Shown here: positions 1-11,074 of the stretch, piece by piece | How positions within the stretch are numbered: position 1 is the first letter of the stretch | Layout of the letters: every line of letters starts with the position of its first letter | DNA from: Pseudomonas grandcourensis | Lineage (GTDB): Bacteria; Pseudomonadota; Gammaproteobacteria; Pseudomonadales; Pseudomonadaceae | Length of the DNA stretch: 64,000 bases | Assembly: GCF_039909015.1 (NCBI RefSeq) | Contig: NZ_CP150919.1 | Span: 162,501 to 226,500 of the forward strand | Direction: 5' to 3' | The notes under the pieces: model-generated | What the model was told of the DNA's origin: nothing | The model's database searches: none | Seen by the model: only the letters and a program-made list of their open reading frames with translations | Translations under genes and position numbers: made by a program

Positions 1-71
1 CATAGCTCAGCTGGGAGAGCGCCTGCCTTGCACGCAGGAGGTCAACGGTTCGATCCCGTTTGGCTCCACCA
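1..71 (+). tRNA. tRNA-Ala (anticodon UGC), 5' end cut by the window
   Basis: The sequence gives the D-arm, an anticodon stem (22-26 with 34-38) around a seven-base loop with TGC at 29-31, a T-arm with GGTTCGATCC, and a terminal ACCA at 68-71. About five bases of the 5' acceptor strand lie before the window. The position just upstream of 23S rRNA fits the usual 16S-Ile-Ala-23S order of Pseudomonas rRNA operons. Confidence 0.97.
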
Positions 72-157
72 CTAACTGCTTCTGATTGTATAAAGCTTAG
101 AAATGAGCATTCCATCGAGACGATGGTGAATGTTGATTTCTAGTCTTTGACTAGTTC

Positions 158-172
158 GTTCTTTAAAAATTT
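158..172 (+). promoter_or_regulatory. boxA-like antitermination site in the 16S-23S spacer
   Basis: GTTCTTTAAAAATTT resembles the boxA element (core TGYTCTTTAAMA) that loads NusB/NusE on rRNA transcripts. It lies between tRNA-Ala and 23S, as in other Pseudomonas spacers. Directly after it, 171-185 is exactly complementary to 3317-3331, which would form a long-range stem enclosing the 23S precursor. Confidence 0.7.
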
Positions 173-319
173 GGGTATGTGATAGAAAGATAGACTGAAC
201 GTTACTTTCACTGGTAACGGATCAGGCTAAGGTAAAATTTGTGAGTTGCTCTTAGGAGCTCAATCGAATTTTCGGCGAATGTCGTCTTCACAGTATAACC
301 AGATTGCTTGGGGTTATAT

Positions 320-3210
<2,891 letters not shown>

Positions 3211-3374
3211 TATAACACCCAAGCAATTTGCGCTTAAAAGCCAGATTGCGGTGTGTGAAGACGAAACGAACCGAAAGTTCGGCTGTACTCACAAAAGCAG
3301 CACAAAACACCGAAAGCTATCACATACCCAATTTGCTGAAGCGAGGCCAGCCGGCCACGACTCAGTACCCGAAT
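3211..3374 (+). other. 23S-5S spacer with arm of the pre-23S processing stem
   Basis: This transcribed spacer holds no gene. Positions 3317-3331 (CTATCACATACCCAA) are the exact reverse complement of 171-185 in the 16S-23S spacer. The first bases after the 23S end (3211-3226) pair back to 304-320 with one bulge. Together they would give two nested stems around the 23S precursor. Confidence 0.7.
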
Positions 3375-3494
3375 TTCTTGACGACCATAGAGCGTTGGAA
3401 CCACCTGATCCCATCCCGAACTCAGCAGTGAAACGATGCATCGCCGATGGTAGTGTGGGGTTTCCCCATGTGAGAGTAGGTCATCGTCAAGATT
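3375..3494 (+). rRNA. rrf: 5S ribosomal RNA, copy 1
   Basis: A 120-nt 5S gene with complementary ends (TTGACGACCATAGAG and GGTCATCGTCAAG) and the conserved internal CCGAACTCAG and GATGGTAGTGTGGGG segments. It sits 164 nt after the 23S end. It is identical base for base to the second copy at 3601-3720. The exact ends may be off by one or two bases. Confidence 0.96.
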
Positions 3495-3503
3495 AAATTC
3501 CGA

Positions 3504-3537
3504 AACCCCTATCTGCGTATGCAGGTAGGGGTTTTGT
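3504..3537 (+). terminator. Intrinsic terminator after 5S copy 1
   Basis: The stem CCCCTATCTGC/GCAGGTAGGGG (3506-3516 with 3521-3531, one G-U pair) has a GTAT loop and is followed by TTTTGTCTTT. If it is efficient, the second 5S would depend on read-through or on its own promoter in the following 60 bp; antitermination on the rRNA transcript would allow read-through. Confidence 0.8.
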
Positions 3538-3600
3538 CTTTATAGTAGAAGCATCAAGAATTCGCTGACACGTCGCTATAGACGGATCGGCACACAGAAT

Positions 3601-3720
3601 TTCTTGACGACCATAGAGCGTTGGAACCACCTGATCCCATCCCGAACTCAGCAGTGAAACGATGCATCGCCGATGGTAGTGTGGGGTTTCCCCATGTGAG
3701 AGTAGGTCATCGTCAAGATT
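3601..3720 (+). rRNA. rrf: 5S ribosomal RNA, copy 2 (duplicate)
   Basis: A second 120-nt 5S gene, identical to the copy at 3375-3494 and preceded by the same short GAA context. A tandem extra 5S at the end of one rRNA operon is known from several Pseudomonas fluorescens-group genomes. Its own terminator hairpin has a different sequence from that of copy 1, so the duplication is not a simple copy of the whole tail. Confidence 0.96.
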
Positions 3721-3730
3721 GAATTCCGAA

Positions 3731-3768
3731 GCCCCTGTCTGCTAACGCAGACAGGGGCTTTGTCGTTT
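3731..3768 (+). terminator. Intrinsic terminator of the rRNA operon
   Basis: A perfect 12-bp stem GCCCCTGTCTGC/GCAGACAGGGGC (3731-3742 with 3747-3758) with a TAAC loop, followed by TTTGTCGTTT. Confidence 0.88.
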
Positions 3769-3780
3769 CAGGGGTACTGA

Positions 3781-3818
3781 AAAGCCCGTTGTGGAGCCTC
3801 TCCACAACGGGCTTTTTC
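3781..3818 (-). terminator. Bidirectional terminator between the rRNA operon and the mgo operon
   Basis: A perfect stem of at least 15 bp, AAGCCCGTTGTGGAG paired with CTCCACAACGGGCTT, loop CCT, with an A run before and a T run after. It can therefore stop transcription in both directions. It lies six bases beyond the mgoD stop codon and is the likely end of the mgoBCAD transcript. Confidence 0.85.
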
Positions 3819-3823
3819 ATGTC

Positions 3824-4291
3824 TTACGCAAACAGCTTCAGCACATGGTTCATCGCATCATCGGCAAAACCCTGTACGAAATCCTTGAAGCCCGGCAGCG
3901 CCTCAGCGCCACCCTGCGCCGGTTCGGCAATGATGGTCCAGGTAGCTCGGGACTTGCCCACTTCCAGTGGTTCAACGCTCATCGCTGCCCACAGATTGGC
4001 CACACCCAAGGTGTTGTAGATAGTGCTCCATGTCATGTGCCGTGCCTGGTCGTCCCGGGAGTTGAGTTGTTCGACTACCAGATTGCCGTCCCTAAAGAAT
4101 TTTTTGCGCAGCGATGATACGCCTTCACCCGTCATTTCGATGTGAGACAGCGCCGGGATGAAGCGATCGAAGCCGGCAAAGTTGCCGACTACGGCCCATA
4201 CCCGAACTGCATCGGCGGGCAGGTCCACCGAGGACACCACGTGGCAGCCTTGAGGGTTTTTGATCAGGGTATCGGGTTGCAGAGTACTCAT
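3824..4291 (-). CDS. mgoD: SRPBCC-family protein MgoD/PvfD (polyketide cyclase-like)
   Basis: A 155-aa protein with the START/SRPBCC (polyketide cyclase/dehydrase) pattern: an N-terminal strand (CHVVSSVDLPA), a helix with VVGNFAGFDRFIPALS, and a C-terminal amphipathic helix (DFVQGFADDAMNHVLKLF) that closes the ligand cavity. No signal peptide, so it should be cytoplasmic. The ATG at 4291 has GGAG eight bases upstream; a longer reading frame to 4351 would overlap mgoA and is unlikely. It is the last gene of the four-gene mgo/pvf operon and starts 22 nt after mgoA. In mangotoxin-producing P. syringae the homologue is needed for full signal output, but its reaction is not settled. The assignment rests on fold and context. 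Confidence 0.85.
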   Translation of the reverse strand: MSTLQPDTLIKNPQGCHVVSSVDLPADAVRVWAVVGNFAGFDRFIPALSHIEMTGEGVSSLRKKFFRDGNLVVEQLNSRDDQARHMTWSTIYNTLGVANLWAAMSVEPLEVGKSRATWTIIAEPAQGGAEALPGFKDFVQGFADDAMNHVLKLFA

Positions 4292-4313
4292 GGTCTTGCT
4301 CCGTTGGGTTGAG

Positions 4314-7300
4314 TCAGATGAAGTTGATTTCTTTGAGGTAGTCGCAGCCACGACGCAGCAGCGCCGGGGACTTTTGCGGGTAGTGCGCGCCCATTAGCCG
4401 AACACCGGCCCGGGCGTTGTCGTGACCGATCATCGAGATGTCGCCGATATCCTCCTCGAAGCCGTTGAGGTAGAACCCCAGCACGCCGAACAGCGCGTTG
4501 TCGCTGCCGACCTGGCCCAGTTTCTGTTGCCAGTCGGCGACGCTGACCATCGCGAATTCGCGCCCCGCCTCGCGGAAGGACGCCACGTAGTTGTCCCAGC
4601 TCAAGGGCTCGGGGTTGTGCAGGTTGAATACCGCTTGTTCCGGTTGATAACGACTGGCGTGGAAGGCGATGAATCGGGCGAGAAAGTCCACCGGCATCAA
4701 GTCGAAGTTCAAGGCGAACTCCGGCACCTGTCCCAGCTGGATCGAGCCCTTGAGCATCAGCATCAGGCGGTTCTTGTGCGGCTGGCACACGCCCGTGAGG
4801 CTGTTGAAGCTGATGTTCCCGGGGCGGTAGAGATTGACCCGCACCCCAAGCTCGCGCGCCCGTTCGAGGACTCGCTCGCCGACCCATTTGGACAGGTTGT
4901 AGCCGTTCTTGATGTAGATCGGTGGCGTCGGTGCGGCCGGTAACTCAAGCACTCGGCCGTCGGCCGATATCGTGCTGGAGGCCGAGAGTGTCGAGACGAA
5001 GTTGAAGATTTTTTTGCTGCGTCCTTCGCACAGGCGCAAGCATTCGAAAATCGGCTCGACGTTGTCCCGGGCGAGCGACTCGTAATCGAGGACGTGATTG
5101 ACGTTGGCCGCGTTGTGCACCAGAGCGCCAAACTCCTGATCCAGTCGCCGGTAAACCTCGGGCGCCAAACCGAGTTCCGGCCGCGTGATGTCTGCCGCGT
5201 AAACCAGCACCCGGCTCCTATCCAGATGCTCCATACGGTTCTCCCGCAGCGCCTGGGCAAAGCGCTCGTTCGCCGATTGCCCGTTGCCGTCGCGAACCAG
5301 GCAGGCGACTTCGCTGGCACCCCAGGCCAGCAACGCCTCGACGATGTGTACACCGACAAAACTGTTGGCACCGGTGACGATCACTTTGTGCACATCGCCC
5401 ATGCGGCTGACGGGCAGCGGCTGAACATCCAGTTCGCGGAAGGCATCGCGCATGGCCTGTTCACTCAGCACTTCTTCGCTGCCGGAACCGCGCACCAGAG
5501 TCGCCAGCTTCGCGAGGGTGGGCATTTCGATGAAACGGTTGATCGAGATGCTGCGCCCGAACTCCTCGCGCAGTCGCAGGAGCATGCGCGACAGCAAGAT
5601 CGAGTGACCGCCCAGATTGAAGAAGCTTTCGTCGGTGGAAATGTCGCTTGCCGGCAGCTCCAGCAACTCGGCCCAGATTTCCAGCAGCCGGGCCTCATCG
5701 GCGCTGGCGGGCAGACGTCGTGGAGGGTGCTCGGTGGCGTTGAGCGGCAACTCCAGAAGCGCCTTGCGGTCGACCTTGCCATTACTGGCGTAGGGCATGA
5801 CTGCCAGCTCGGTCCATGCAAGGGGGCGCATGTAGTCCGGCAGGTGCTGTGTCGCGTGGGCCTTCAGCGCTTGGCGAGCGCTGCCGGGAAGACCTTCCCG
5901 GGGTTGGGCAAGGAAAGCCAGAATCCGCCGCTGGCTATCGATGACCACGGCAACCTGGCGGTACAACTGGCTTTCGCGCAGGCAGCGCTCAATCTCTTGC
6001 GGCTCGACCCGGAAGCCACGAATCTTCACCTGATTGTCACGCCGACCGCACAGCTCGATCCCTTCAGCCGTCCACTTCGCCATATCCCCGGTGCGATAGA
6101 CGCGCAAGGTCCGGCCATCAGGCAAGTTTAAGTGCAGATAGCGCTCAGCGCTTTGCTGCGGATTGTTCAGGTAGCCCAGGCACACTCCCGGGCCGGCGAT
6201 GTACAACTCGCCGACCGTCTGTTCGGCCACCGGTTGAAAGTCGTCATCGAGAATCAACACCTGGCTGTTGGCGATTGGAGCACCCAGCGAACGGTTGTTG
6301 TCGCCTGCCTGGAGATTGCGCGCGGTAATCAGCACCGTGGCTTCGGTGGGCCCGTAGAGGTTGTAGAGCTTGCCCTGGCGGCTCAGTTGCTCGATGACCC
6401 ACGGCTCGCAGACATCGCCGCCAGTCATCACATGGTCCAGGCACTGCAATTGCTCCAGCGGCAGGATGCTCAACAAGGCCGGCGGTAAAAAGGCGTGGCT
6501 CAGTTGCCGATGACGAATCAGCTCCACCAGTTGCAGCGGATCGCGGCGTTGGTCATCGCCGGGCACGATCAGTTCCGCGCCCTGCAACAGGGTGGGGAAG
6601 ATGTCGATCAGCGACGAGTCGAAACCCAACGAAGAAAACTGCAACACCCGGCTCTGGCGCGTCAGCTGAACATAGTCGGCGTACCAGTGGGTGAAGTGCG
6701 CGAGGTTAGCCTGGCTGAGCAGCACACCCTTCGGATGGCCGGTGGTGCCCGAGGTGTAAAGGGCCATGCAGGGCGCATCGAGGTCGGGGCGTTGGCGCAT
6801 CAAGGGTTGAGTGAGGTCTGCCTCATGGATGTCGATACTGCTGATGTCCAGCCCTGGCATCTCGCTAGCCAGGGGATGCTCGCCGTCATGCAGCAACAAC
6901 ACCGCGCCGGCATTCGACAGGATGTACTGCTGACGTTGCAACGGATGGCTCGGCTCCAGCGGCAAGTACACCGCGCCGCTGCCCAGGATCGCCAGGATTC
7001 CCGCATACAGCGCAGGACATTTGGGCAGGCAGATCCCGATGACGACCGGGCCTTGATGCTGCTCCAGCAGCGGTCGCAGACGTTGTTCGATGGCGCGGCT
7101 GTGGACGTACAACTGGCGATAGTCGAGGGTGTTGCCGTCGATGCTCAAGGCCGGGTGGTCGGCACTCTGGATGCACTGTTGCTCCAGTCTCTCGATCATC
7201 GGCGTTTGCGCGAGTTCTTGCAGTCGCGGGTCGGCGGTGGCATTGAGGCGATGCACGAACGCGAGGCTGTCCAGGAACCGCAGGCTCTCGATGCGCTCGA

Positions 7301-7724
7301 AGCGAACATGTACGGCAGGTTCGGCGAGACGAAAATAGTCGGCATCGCGCGAGTAGCGGCTGACCAGCAACGCCACGTGGTCAACCAGTGCTGCCATGGC
7401 CCGCATACGCAACGCCTGGCCGTTACCCGACGGTTCATCGGCGATGGGTACACGGGTCAGCAGCGTTGAACCATGGCTGCACAACACGTCCAGCGATGGC
7501 AGGACGGACGCCTGCGACAGGCCTAGGCCCAATTGCAAAGTCAGTCTTGGCGCCTGGCAGGCGAACGGAGGTGACGTGCCATCGTCGATCAGTAGATCTG
7601 CAGGCCCCGGTAGTTCGTCGAGTGCGGAAATCCGCGTCAGTGAGTGACCGTGTTGTTCGAGTTCCAGCGCCAGGTCGGTCAGGGCCTGGCTTTGGCCGCT
7701 AAGCAAAATGTCGAGACGTCTCAT
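4314..7724 (-). CDS. mgoA: Nonribosomal peptide synthetase MgoA/PvfC (A-T-R)
   Basis: A 1136-aa single-module NRPS. About 180 N-terminal residues carry no condensation HHxxxDG motif. The adenylation domain follows: YTSGTTGHPKG at 323-333, NLYGPTEAT near 455, YRTGD at 543, GRRDNQVKIRGF near 560, NGKVDRKAL near 648. The carrier domain has LGGHS with the phosphopantetheine serine near 708. A C-terminal thioester reductase has TGANSFVG (784-791) for NAD(P)H and YxxxK near 942-946. It should load an amino acid (leucine or valine in studied homologues) and release it reductively as an aldehyde. The ATG at 7724 follows GAGGAG, 13 nt after mgoC. The operon order mgoB-C-A-D matches the P. syringae mangotoxin-regulating and P. 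entomophila pvf clusters, whose product is a small signal, not mangotoxin itself. Confidence 0.92.
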   Translation of the reverse strand: MRRLDILLSGQSQALTDLALELEQHGHSLTRISALDELPGPADLLIDDGTSPPFACQAPRLTLQLGLGLSQASVLPSLDVLCSHGSTLLTRVPIADEPSGNGQALRMRAMAALVDHVALLVSRYSRDADYFRLAEPAVHVRFERIESLRFLDSLAFVHRLNATADPRLQELAQTPMIERLEQQCIQSADHPALSIDGNTLDYRQLYVHSRAIEQRLRPLLEQHQGPVVIGICLPKCPALYAGILAILGSGAVYLPLEPSHPLQRQQYILSNAGAVLLLHDGEHPLASEMPGLDISSIDIHEADLTQPLMRQRPDLDAPCMALYTSGTTGHPKGVLLSQANLAHFTHWYADYVQLTRQSRVLQFSSLGFDSSLIDIFPTLLQGAELIVPGDDQRRDPLQLVELIRHRQLSHAFLPPALLSILPLEQLQCLDHVMTGGDVCEPWVIEQLSRQGKLYNLYGPTEATVLITARNLQAGDNNRSLGAPIANSQVLILDDDFQPVAEQTVGELYIAGPGVCLGYLNNPQQSAERYLHLNLPDGRTLRVYRTGDMAKWTAEGIELCGRRDNQVKIRGFRVEPQEIERCLRESQLYRQVAVVIDSQRRILAFLAQPREGLPGSARQALKAHATQHLPDYMRPLAWTELAVMPYASNGKVDRKALLELPLNATEHPPRRLPASADEARLLEIWAELLELPASDISTDESFFNLGGHSILLSRMLLRLREEFGRSISINRFIEMPTLAKLATLVRGSGSEEVLSEQAMRDAFRELDVQPLPVSRMGDVHKVIVTGANSFVGVHIVEALLAWGASEVACLVRDGNGQSANERFAQALRENRMEHLDRSRVLVYAADITRPELGLAPEVYRRLDQEFGALVHNAANVNHVLDYESLARDNVEPIFECLRLCEGRSKKIFNFVSTLSASSTISADGRVLELPAAPTPPIYIKNGYNLSKWVGERVLERARELGVRVNLYRPGNISFNSLTGVCQPHKNRLMLMLKGSIQLGQVPEFALNFDLMPVDFLARFIAFHASRYQPEQAVFNLHNPEPLSWDNYVASFREAGREFAMVSVADWQQKLGQVGSDNALFGVLGFYLNGFEEDIGDISMIGHDNARAGVRLMGAHYPQKSPALLRRGCDYLKEINFI

Positions 7725-7737
7725 GATGGGCTCCTCG

Positions 7738-8667
7738 TCAAACCAGGTAGTCGCTGAGGGCGGTTTGTACGCACGGCGAATCGAGCAGCGAACTGCTGTG
7801 GAAAAACCGCACAATGTTGGCCACCAGCGGGTGATGGCGATTGATCGGGAAAGCCAGGGCCGACATTTCGCTCTTGAGGGCGTGGCGCGCCGCGTCGTTG
7901 ATCTGCAATGCGTCGATCAGGCGGAAGTCGAAGGATTTCTGGATGTCGTTGGTCAGGTAATGAGCAATGAACACCGGCAGGATCTGCGCGATGCACTGGC
8001 GCTCATCAGCACTTGCTGTATGCCAGTAGATGCGCACCAGCCGCGCCCAGAAACCGGAATGGCGCCCCTCGTCCAGCAAGTGATCGGCCATCAGGCCCTT
8101 GATCGATTGCTTGACAGTGTCGTCCTTGGCGAACGCGGCGACATCACCGGTCACCGTGTTTTCGGCGATGGCCACGCAGATCAGCTCCACAGCGCTACGC
8201 AGGTGCTCCGGTGCGAGCGCCACGGCCGCCGGTATCGCCCGGCTCAGCTCGATCTCATCCGGCAACTCAATGGGGCTGATGCCGGTCATGGAGATGGTCT
8301 GTTGCATGAAATCCATCGCCACCAGGGCGTGGTAATCCTCGTCCACCACCACAGTCATGGCGTCGTAGCGGCAAGCGAACGGAAACTCGACCGCGAAGCG
8401 GTTCTTGGCGATGCTGCGGGCGGTTTTGTCGACGATCTCGGTTTCGAAGATCACCACATCGTTGATGAACTTGTAGAGCGTCTGCACCAGGGCGAAGTCG
8501 CGCTGTTCCGGGCATTCGCGCAGGAAGGTTTCGCTCAGCACCAGCGGTTGGCGGCTCAAGGGGTAGATCAGTTTGTCGTCGTTCTCCAACACGCGGCGCG
8601 GGCGGGTGCGGATGGTCGCCCGGCTCTCCCAGGCGTCGGCGAAGGATTGGTAGTCGGTGGCGTTCAT
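7738..8667 (-). CDS. mgoC: AurF-like diiron N-oxygenase MgoC/PvfB
   Basis: A 309-aa protein of the p-aminobenzoate N-oxygenase (AurF) family of non-haem diiron enzymes. Candidate metal-ligand segments are [26 protein letters not shown] and [14 protein letters not shown], arranged as paired helices with E/H residues. The start ATG at 8667 overlaps the mgoB stop (ATGA) and has GAGGTGAG upstream; a start at 8718 would run into mgoB. In the pvf/mgo/ham pathways the homologue oxidises an amino group to supply the N-O bond of pyrazine N-oxides or of diazeniumdiolate signals (leudiazen, valdiazen). It is translationally coupled to mgoB and is cytoplasmic. The exact substrate here is inferred from the family. 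Confidence 0.9.
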   Translation of the reverse strand: MNATDYQSFADAWESRATIRTRPRRVLENDDKLIYPLSRQPLVLSETFLRECPEQRDFALVQTLYKFINDVVIFETEIVDKTARSIAKNRFAVEFPFACRYDAMTVVVDEDYHALVAMDFMQQTISMTGISPIELPDEIELSRAIPAAVALAPEHLRSAVELICVAIAENTVTGDVAAFAKDDTVKQSIKGLMADHLLDEGRHSGFWARLVRIYWHTASADERQCIAQILPVFIAHYLTNDIQKSFDFRLIDALQINDAARHALKSEMSALAFPINRHHPLVANIVRFFHSSSLLDSPCVQTALSDYLV

Positions 8668-9440
8668 GCGCTCACCTCTGTGACGGATTCGTTCATGCTC
8701 AGGCGCAAGCCGTCCCACAGGGCGATACGACTTTCCACGGCGGCAATGGCGCTGGCGTACACGTCTTCCTGCCGTTGCGGGTCGCTATCGACCAGTCGCG
8801 ACAGGAGCTTTTCCGCTGCCGGACCGTGGTCCTCGGAATCGACCTCAATGTGCCGTTCGAGGTAGTACCGGAAAGTCGGCGCCTGTTCGATGCCGATGCC
8901 CCAATCGTCGAGGATGCGCTGGAACATCTGCGGGATAACGCTCTCGCGACCGTGAAGAAACGCCGCCGCCACACTGTGACCCGGCGCATGCAGTGCGGTG
9001 TGTAGGGTATGGCGGACGAAATTGGCGGCCGCCGGATCGACCTTGACGCTCTGCAAGGCCACTTCGTAGCTCACCCCCTCTTGCTGCAGGGCCACGAAGC
9101 GTTCGATGGCAACGGTGCAGGCGCCGACCTCGCGCATTGCATCCAGGTACAACTCGAAGTGGCTGTAATGACCCTGGGCCGGACGATCATCTGACTCCTC
9201 ACCCAGTACGATCTCGTTGATCAACCGCGCGGCCTGGGGATCCTGCGGCGGCAGCCAGGGCAGTCGCACGCAGGTCAGCTCCTGTTGCAGACGCTTGGTC
9301 AGCGACATGAAGTCCCATACGGCAAACACGTGGGTTTCCATGAAGCGTCGCAGGACCGGTAGCGAATGTATTTCAGAGAAGATCGGGTGTTCGCCAAGTT
9401 CGGATTTTCTTTGCAGCAGACGTTCTTTAGTTGGTTTCAT
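8664..9440 (-). CDS. mgoB: Haem-oxygenase-like (DUF3050) enzyme MgoB/PvfA
   Basis: A 258-aa all-helical protein of the DUF3050/haem-oxygenase-like group. Probable diiron ligand motifs are [34 protein letters not shown] and [23 protein letters not shown] is the most diagnostic. First gene of the operon; ATG at 9440 with AAAGG upstream. A longer TTG reading (9479) has no better ribosome site. In mangotoxin producers MgoB is part of the signal-making operon, and haem-oxygenase-like diiron enzymes of this type often act on N-hydroxylated or amino substrates together with an AurF partner. The specific step is not established from sequence. Confidence 0.87.
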   Translation of the reverse strand: MKPTKERLLQRKSELGEHPIFSEIHSLPVLRRFMETHVFAVWDFMSLTKRLQQELTCVRLPWLPPQDPQAARLINEIVLGEESDDRPAQGHYSHFELYLDAMREVGACTVAIERFVALQQEGVSYEVALQSVKVDPAAANFVRHTLHTALHAPGHSVAAAFLHGRESVIPQMFQRILDDWGIGIEQAPTFRYYLERHIEVDSEDHGPAAEKLLSRLVDSDPQRQEDVYASAIAAVESRIALWDGLRLSMNESVTEVSA

Positions 9441-10113
9441 GGATGAGCCTTTAAGTGATCTCAGGTGAGAAGTAATCAAACACTGAAGTTCGCTGGAGGT
9501 TTTCTTCTGGCGAACGGGTACCTCAAACTAATTGATCTTTGTCAGTGCTGTGGATGCCGGATAGCTGAGGCGTTGCAGCCGTTTGTGGCTGGCGGCGAAG
9601 AAAAACTAATACACATGTAAAGTGTTGATCAAGTTGTTTTGTTATTATTTAAATATTCAACTTTTTCGAAGGTGATAAGTTCCAATAAAACTTTTTATAT
9701 TGGTTTTATTTTGGCGTGGTTACTCCTTCCGACTTATATAAGTCAGAATTGAATAAAGAGTGAATGCCTCACTCGAAGTAACTTTTTTACGGGCGTCGTT
9801 GGGGGTGTCTGAGGGGGGGAAGTGGGACACGAGTGATGCCGATCCTTCCGTTCCCGTGATGAGGCTCCTTCCTTCGCTTCTGGGGGCAGGGACTGCTCCA
9901 TTCGCACGGAGCGTCACCCGTTTTTTGTCCTGGTTATCCAGAGTGGGCGTAAATCGAGGTGGCCGCCATTACTGAGGCATCACGCAAACGTTGCAATGGT
10001 CGGGTTTCAAGGCGGCGGGGCTTTGGGGCGCGGTATGGCGTCGCAAGGGCGGTGTGGTATGGGGGCGGGGGATTTGTAATCAAATTATTCGCGGAGCATT
10101 TTTTGGGGGGATG
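9441..10113. other. Non-coding region upstream of the mgo operon
   Basis: About 670 bases without a convincing gene. Positions 9600-9750 are strikingly AT-rich (TTATTATTTAAATATTC, TTTTTATATTGG) compared with the rest of the window and probably hold the mgo promoter. Positions 9990-10110 are G-rich, with runs such as GGGGGCGGGGG. Small frames at 9720-9917 (minus) and 9760-9975 (plus) lack ribosome sites and recognisable protein features. In P. syringae the mgo promoter depends on GacS/GacA; no binding site can be assigned here with confidence. Confidence 0.5.
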
Positions 10114-10165
10114 CGCGGCAAGCGGGGTGAACCCTTCGCAAGGTTCCCCCGGGTTTGCCGCCGCG
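10114..10165 (-). terminator. Long imperfect hairpin after the GntR gene
   Basis: Read on the minus strand, GGCAAACCCGGGGGAACC pairs imperfectly with GGGTTCACCCCGCTTGCC around a TTGCGAA loop, immediately after the regulator stop codon. The strong GC stem is not followed by a T run, so it is either a weak terminator or a 3'-end stabilising structure. Confidence 0.5.
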
Positions 10166-10167
10166 GG

Positions 10168-10878
10168 CTACTTCGACCTGTTCCTGGCCTGGGCTTCAGG
10201 GCTGTTGAGGTAGTGCGTAATGACCTCGACCCCTCGGTTCAGGTGATGCTCGAGCAACTGCACGGAGCGTTCGACGTCCCGGGCTTCGGCAGCCTGCAAC
10301 AGTGCCTTGTGGTCATCCTGGGAAAGTTTGCCCAAGCCCATGGCTTCCAGGTTGAAGCGCAGGAACCGCTCTTCTTCGTTCAGGCCGTCTTCGACCAGTT
10401 TCAACAGCCGGCGATTCGGCGCCCGGGTGTAAAGCGCCATGTGGAACAGGCGATTGAGCCGGCCGATTTCGGTGTAGTCGCTTTCCGTTTCGAGTGCGTC
10501 GATGTAACGGGCAGCCTGTTCGAGATCTTCTTCCCGAAGCAGTGGCACCGAGAGACGCAGCGCTTCGGATTCCAGCAGGATACGCAGCGCATAGGTTTCC
10601 ACGGCGTCGCCCTGGACCAGCGGCGCGACCACGGCGCCCTTATGGGCAACCACGTTGAGCAACGATTGTGCTTCGAGTTGACGCAAGGCTTCGCGTACGG
10701 GCATGCGGCTCACGCCGAACAGGTCGGCGAGGTCTTGCTGGCGCAGGGCCGCACCGCAAGGAATGCGCCCGTCTAGTATGGCCGCGCGCAGGGTTTCTTC
10801 GATCACCGAGCGTGCCATGTGTGCGGGAATTGGCCCGTTGACCTTGATACTGCTGAGAGGGTTGGGCTTTTGTGTCAC
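10168..10878 (-). CDS. GntR-family regulator, FadR/VanR (FCD) subfamily
   Basis: A 236-aa transcription factor. The winged helix-turn-helix spans about residues 15-75 (RSVIEETLRAAILDGRI, LADLFGVSRMPVREALRQL). The C-terminal helical FCD ligand domain carries typical metal-binding positions (DALETESDY, LNRLFHMALY, DHKALLQAAEARD). The GTG at 10878 has AGGGTG six bases upstream; GTGs at 10887 and 10923 are also in frame, but the latter would place a perfect palindrome inside the gene. The TTTGGATCCAAA palindrome at 10906-10917 lies 28 bp before the chosen start and suggests autoregulation. Ligand and targets are unknown; neighbours are the mgo operon (same strand) and lapG (divergent). Confidence 0.85.
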   Translation of the reverse strand: MTQKPNPLSSIKVNGPIPAHMARSVIEETLRAAILDGRIPCGAALRQQDLADLFGVSRMPVREALRQLEAQSLLNVVAHKGAVVAPLVQGDAVETYALRILLESEALRLSVPLLREEDLEQAARYIDALETESDYTEIGRLNRLFHMALYTRAPNRRLLKLVEDGLNEEERFLRFNLEAMGLGKLSQDDHKALLQAAEARDVERSVQLLEHHLNRGVEVITHYLNSPEAQARNRSK

Positions 10879-10905
10879 TAAACGCACCCTGATTGATGGA
10901 ATATT

Positions 10906-10917
10906 TTTGGATCCAAA
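10906..10917. promoter_or_regulatory. VanO-like palindromic operator before the GntR gene
   Basis: TTTGGATCCAAA is a perfect 12-bp palindrome. It shares the TTGGATCCAA core with the operator of VanR, an FCD-type GntR regulator (ATTGGATCCAAT). It lies between the regulator start and lapG, so it could serve as an autoregulatory site. Binding is inferred from the match to a related family. Confidence 0.6.
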
Positions 10918-11074
10918 TGACACTAGTAACTGACTGACTGCTTGTCAAACAAGCTCTCGAGTGCCTTTCTTGCAGTTTAGCGCGCCGCCAGTGATCTCAC
11001 CGTGCCATTGTCTTTTTCCGGGCTAACCTTCACCATTCGAACGACTCCCTCCTGCCTATCCAGGATGCCTCGCA

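Noticed and set aside
9720..9975. Overlapping small frames (65 codons minus, 71 codons plus) upstream of mgoB
   Set aside because: No ribosome site, no recognisable feature and mutual overlap; treated as non-coding leader/promoter region.
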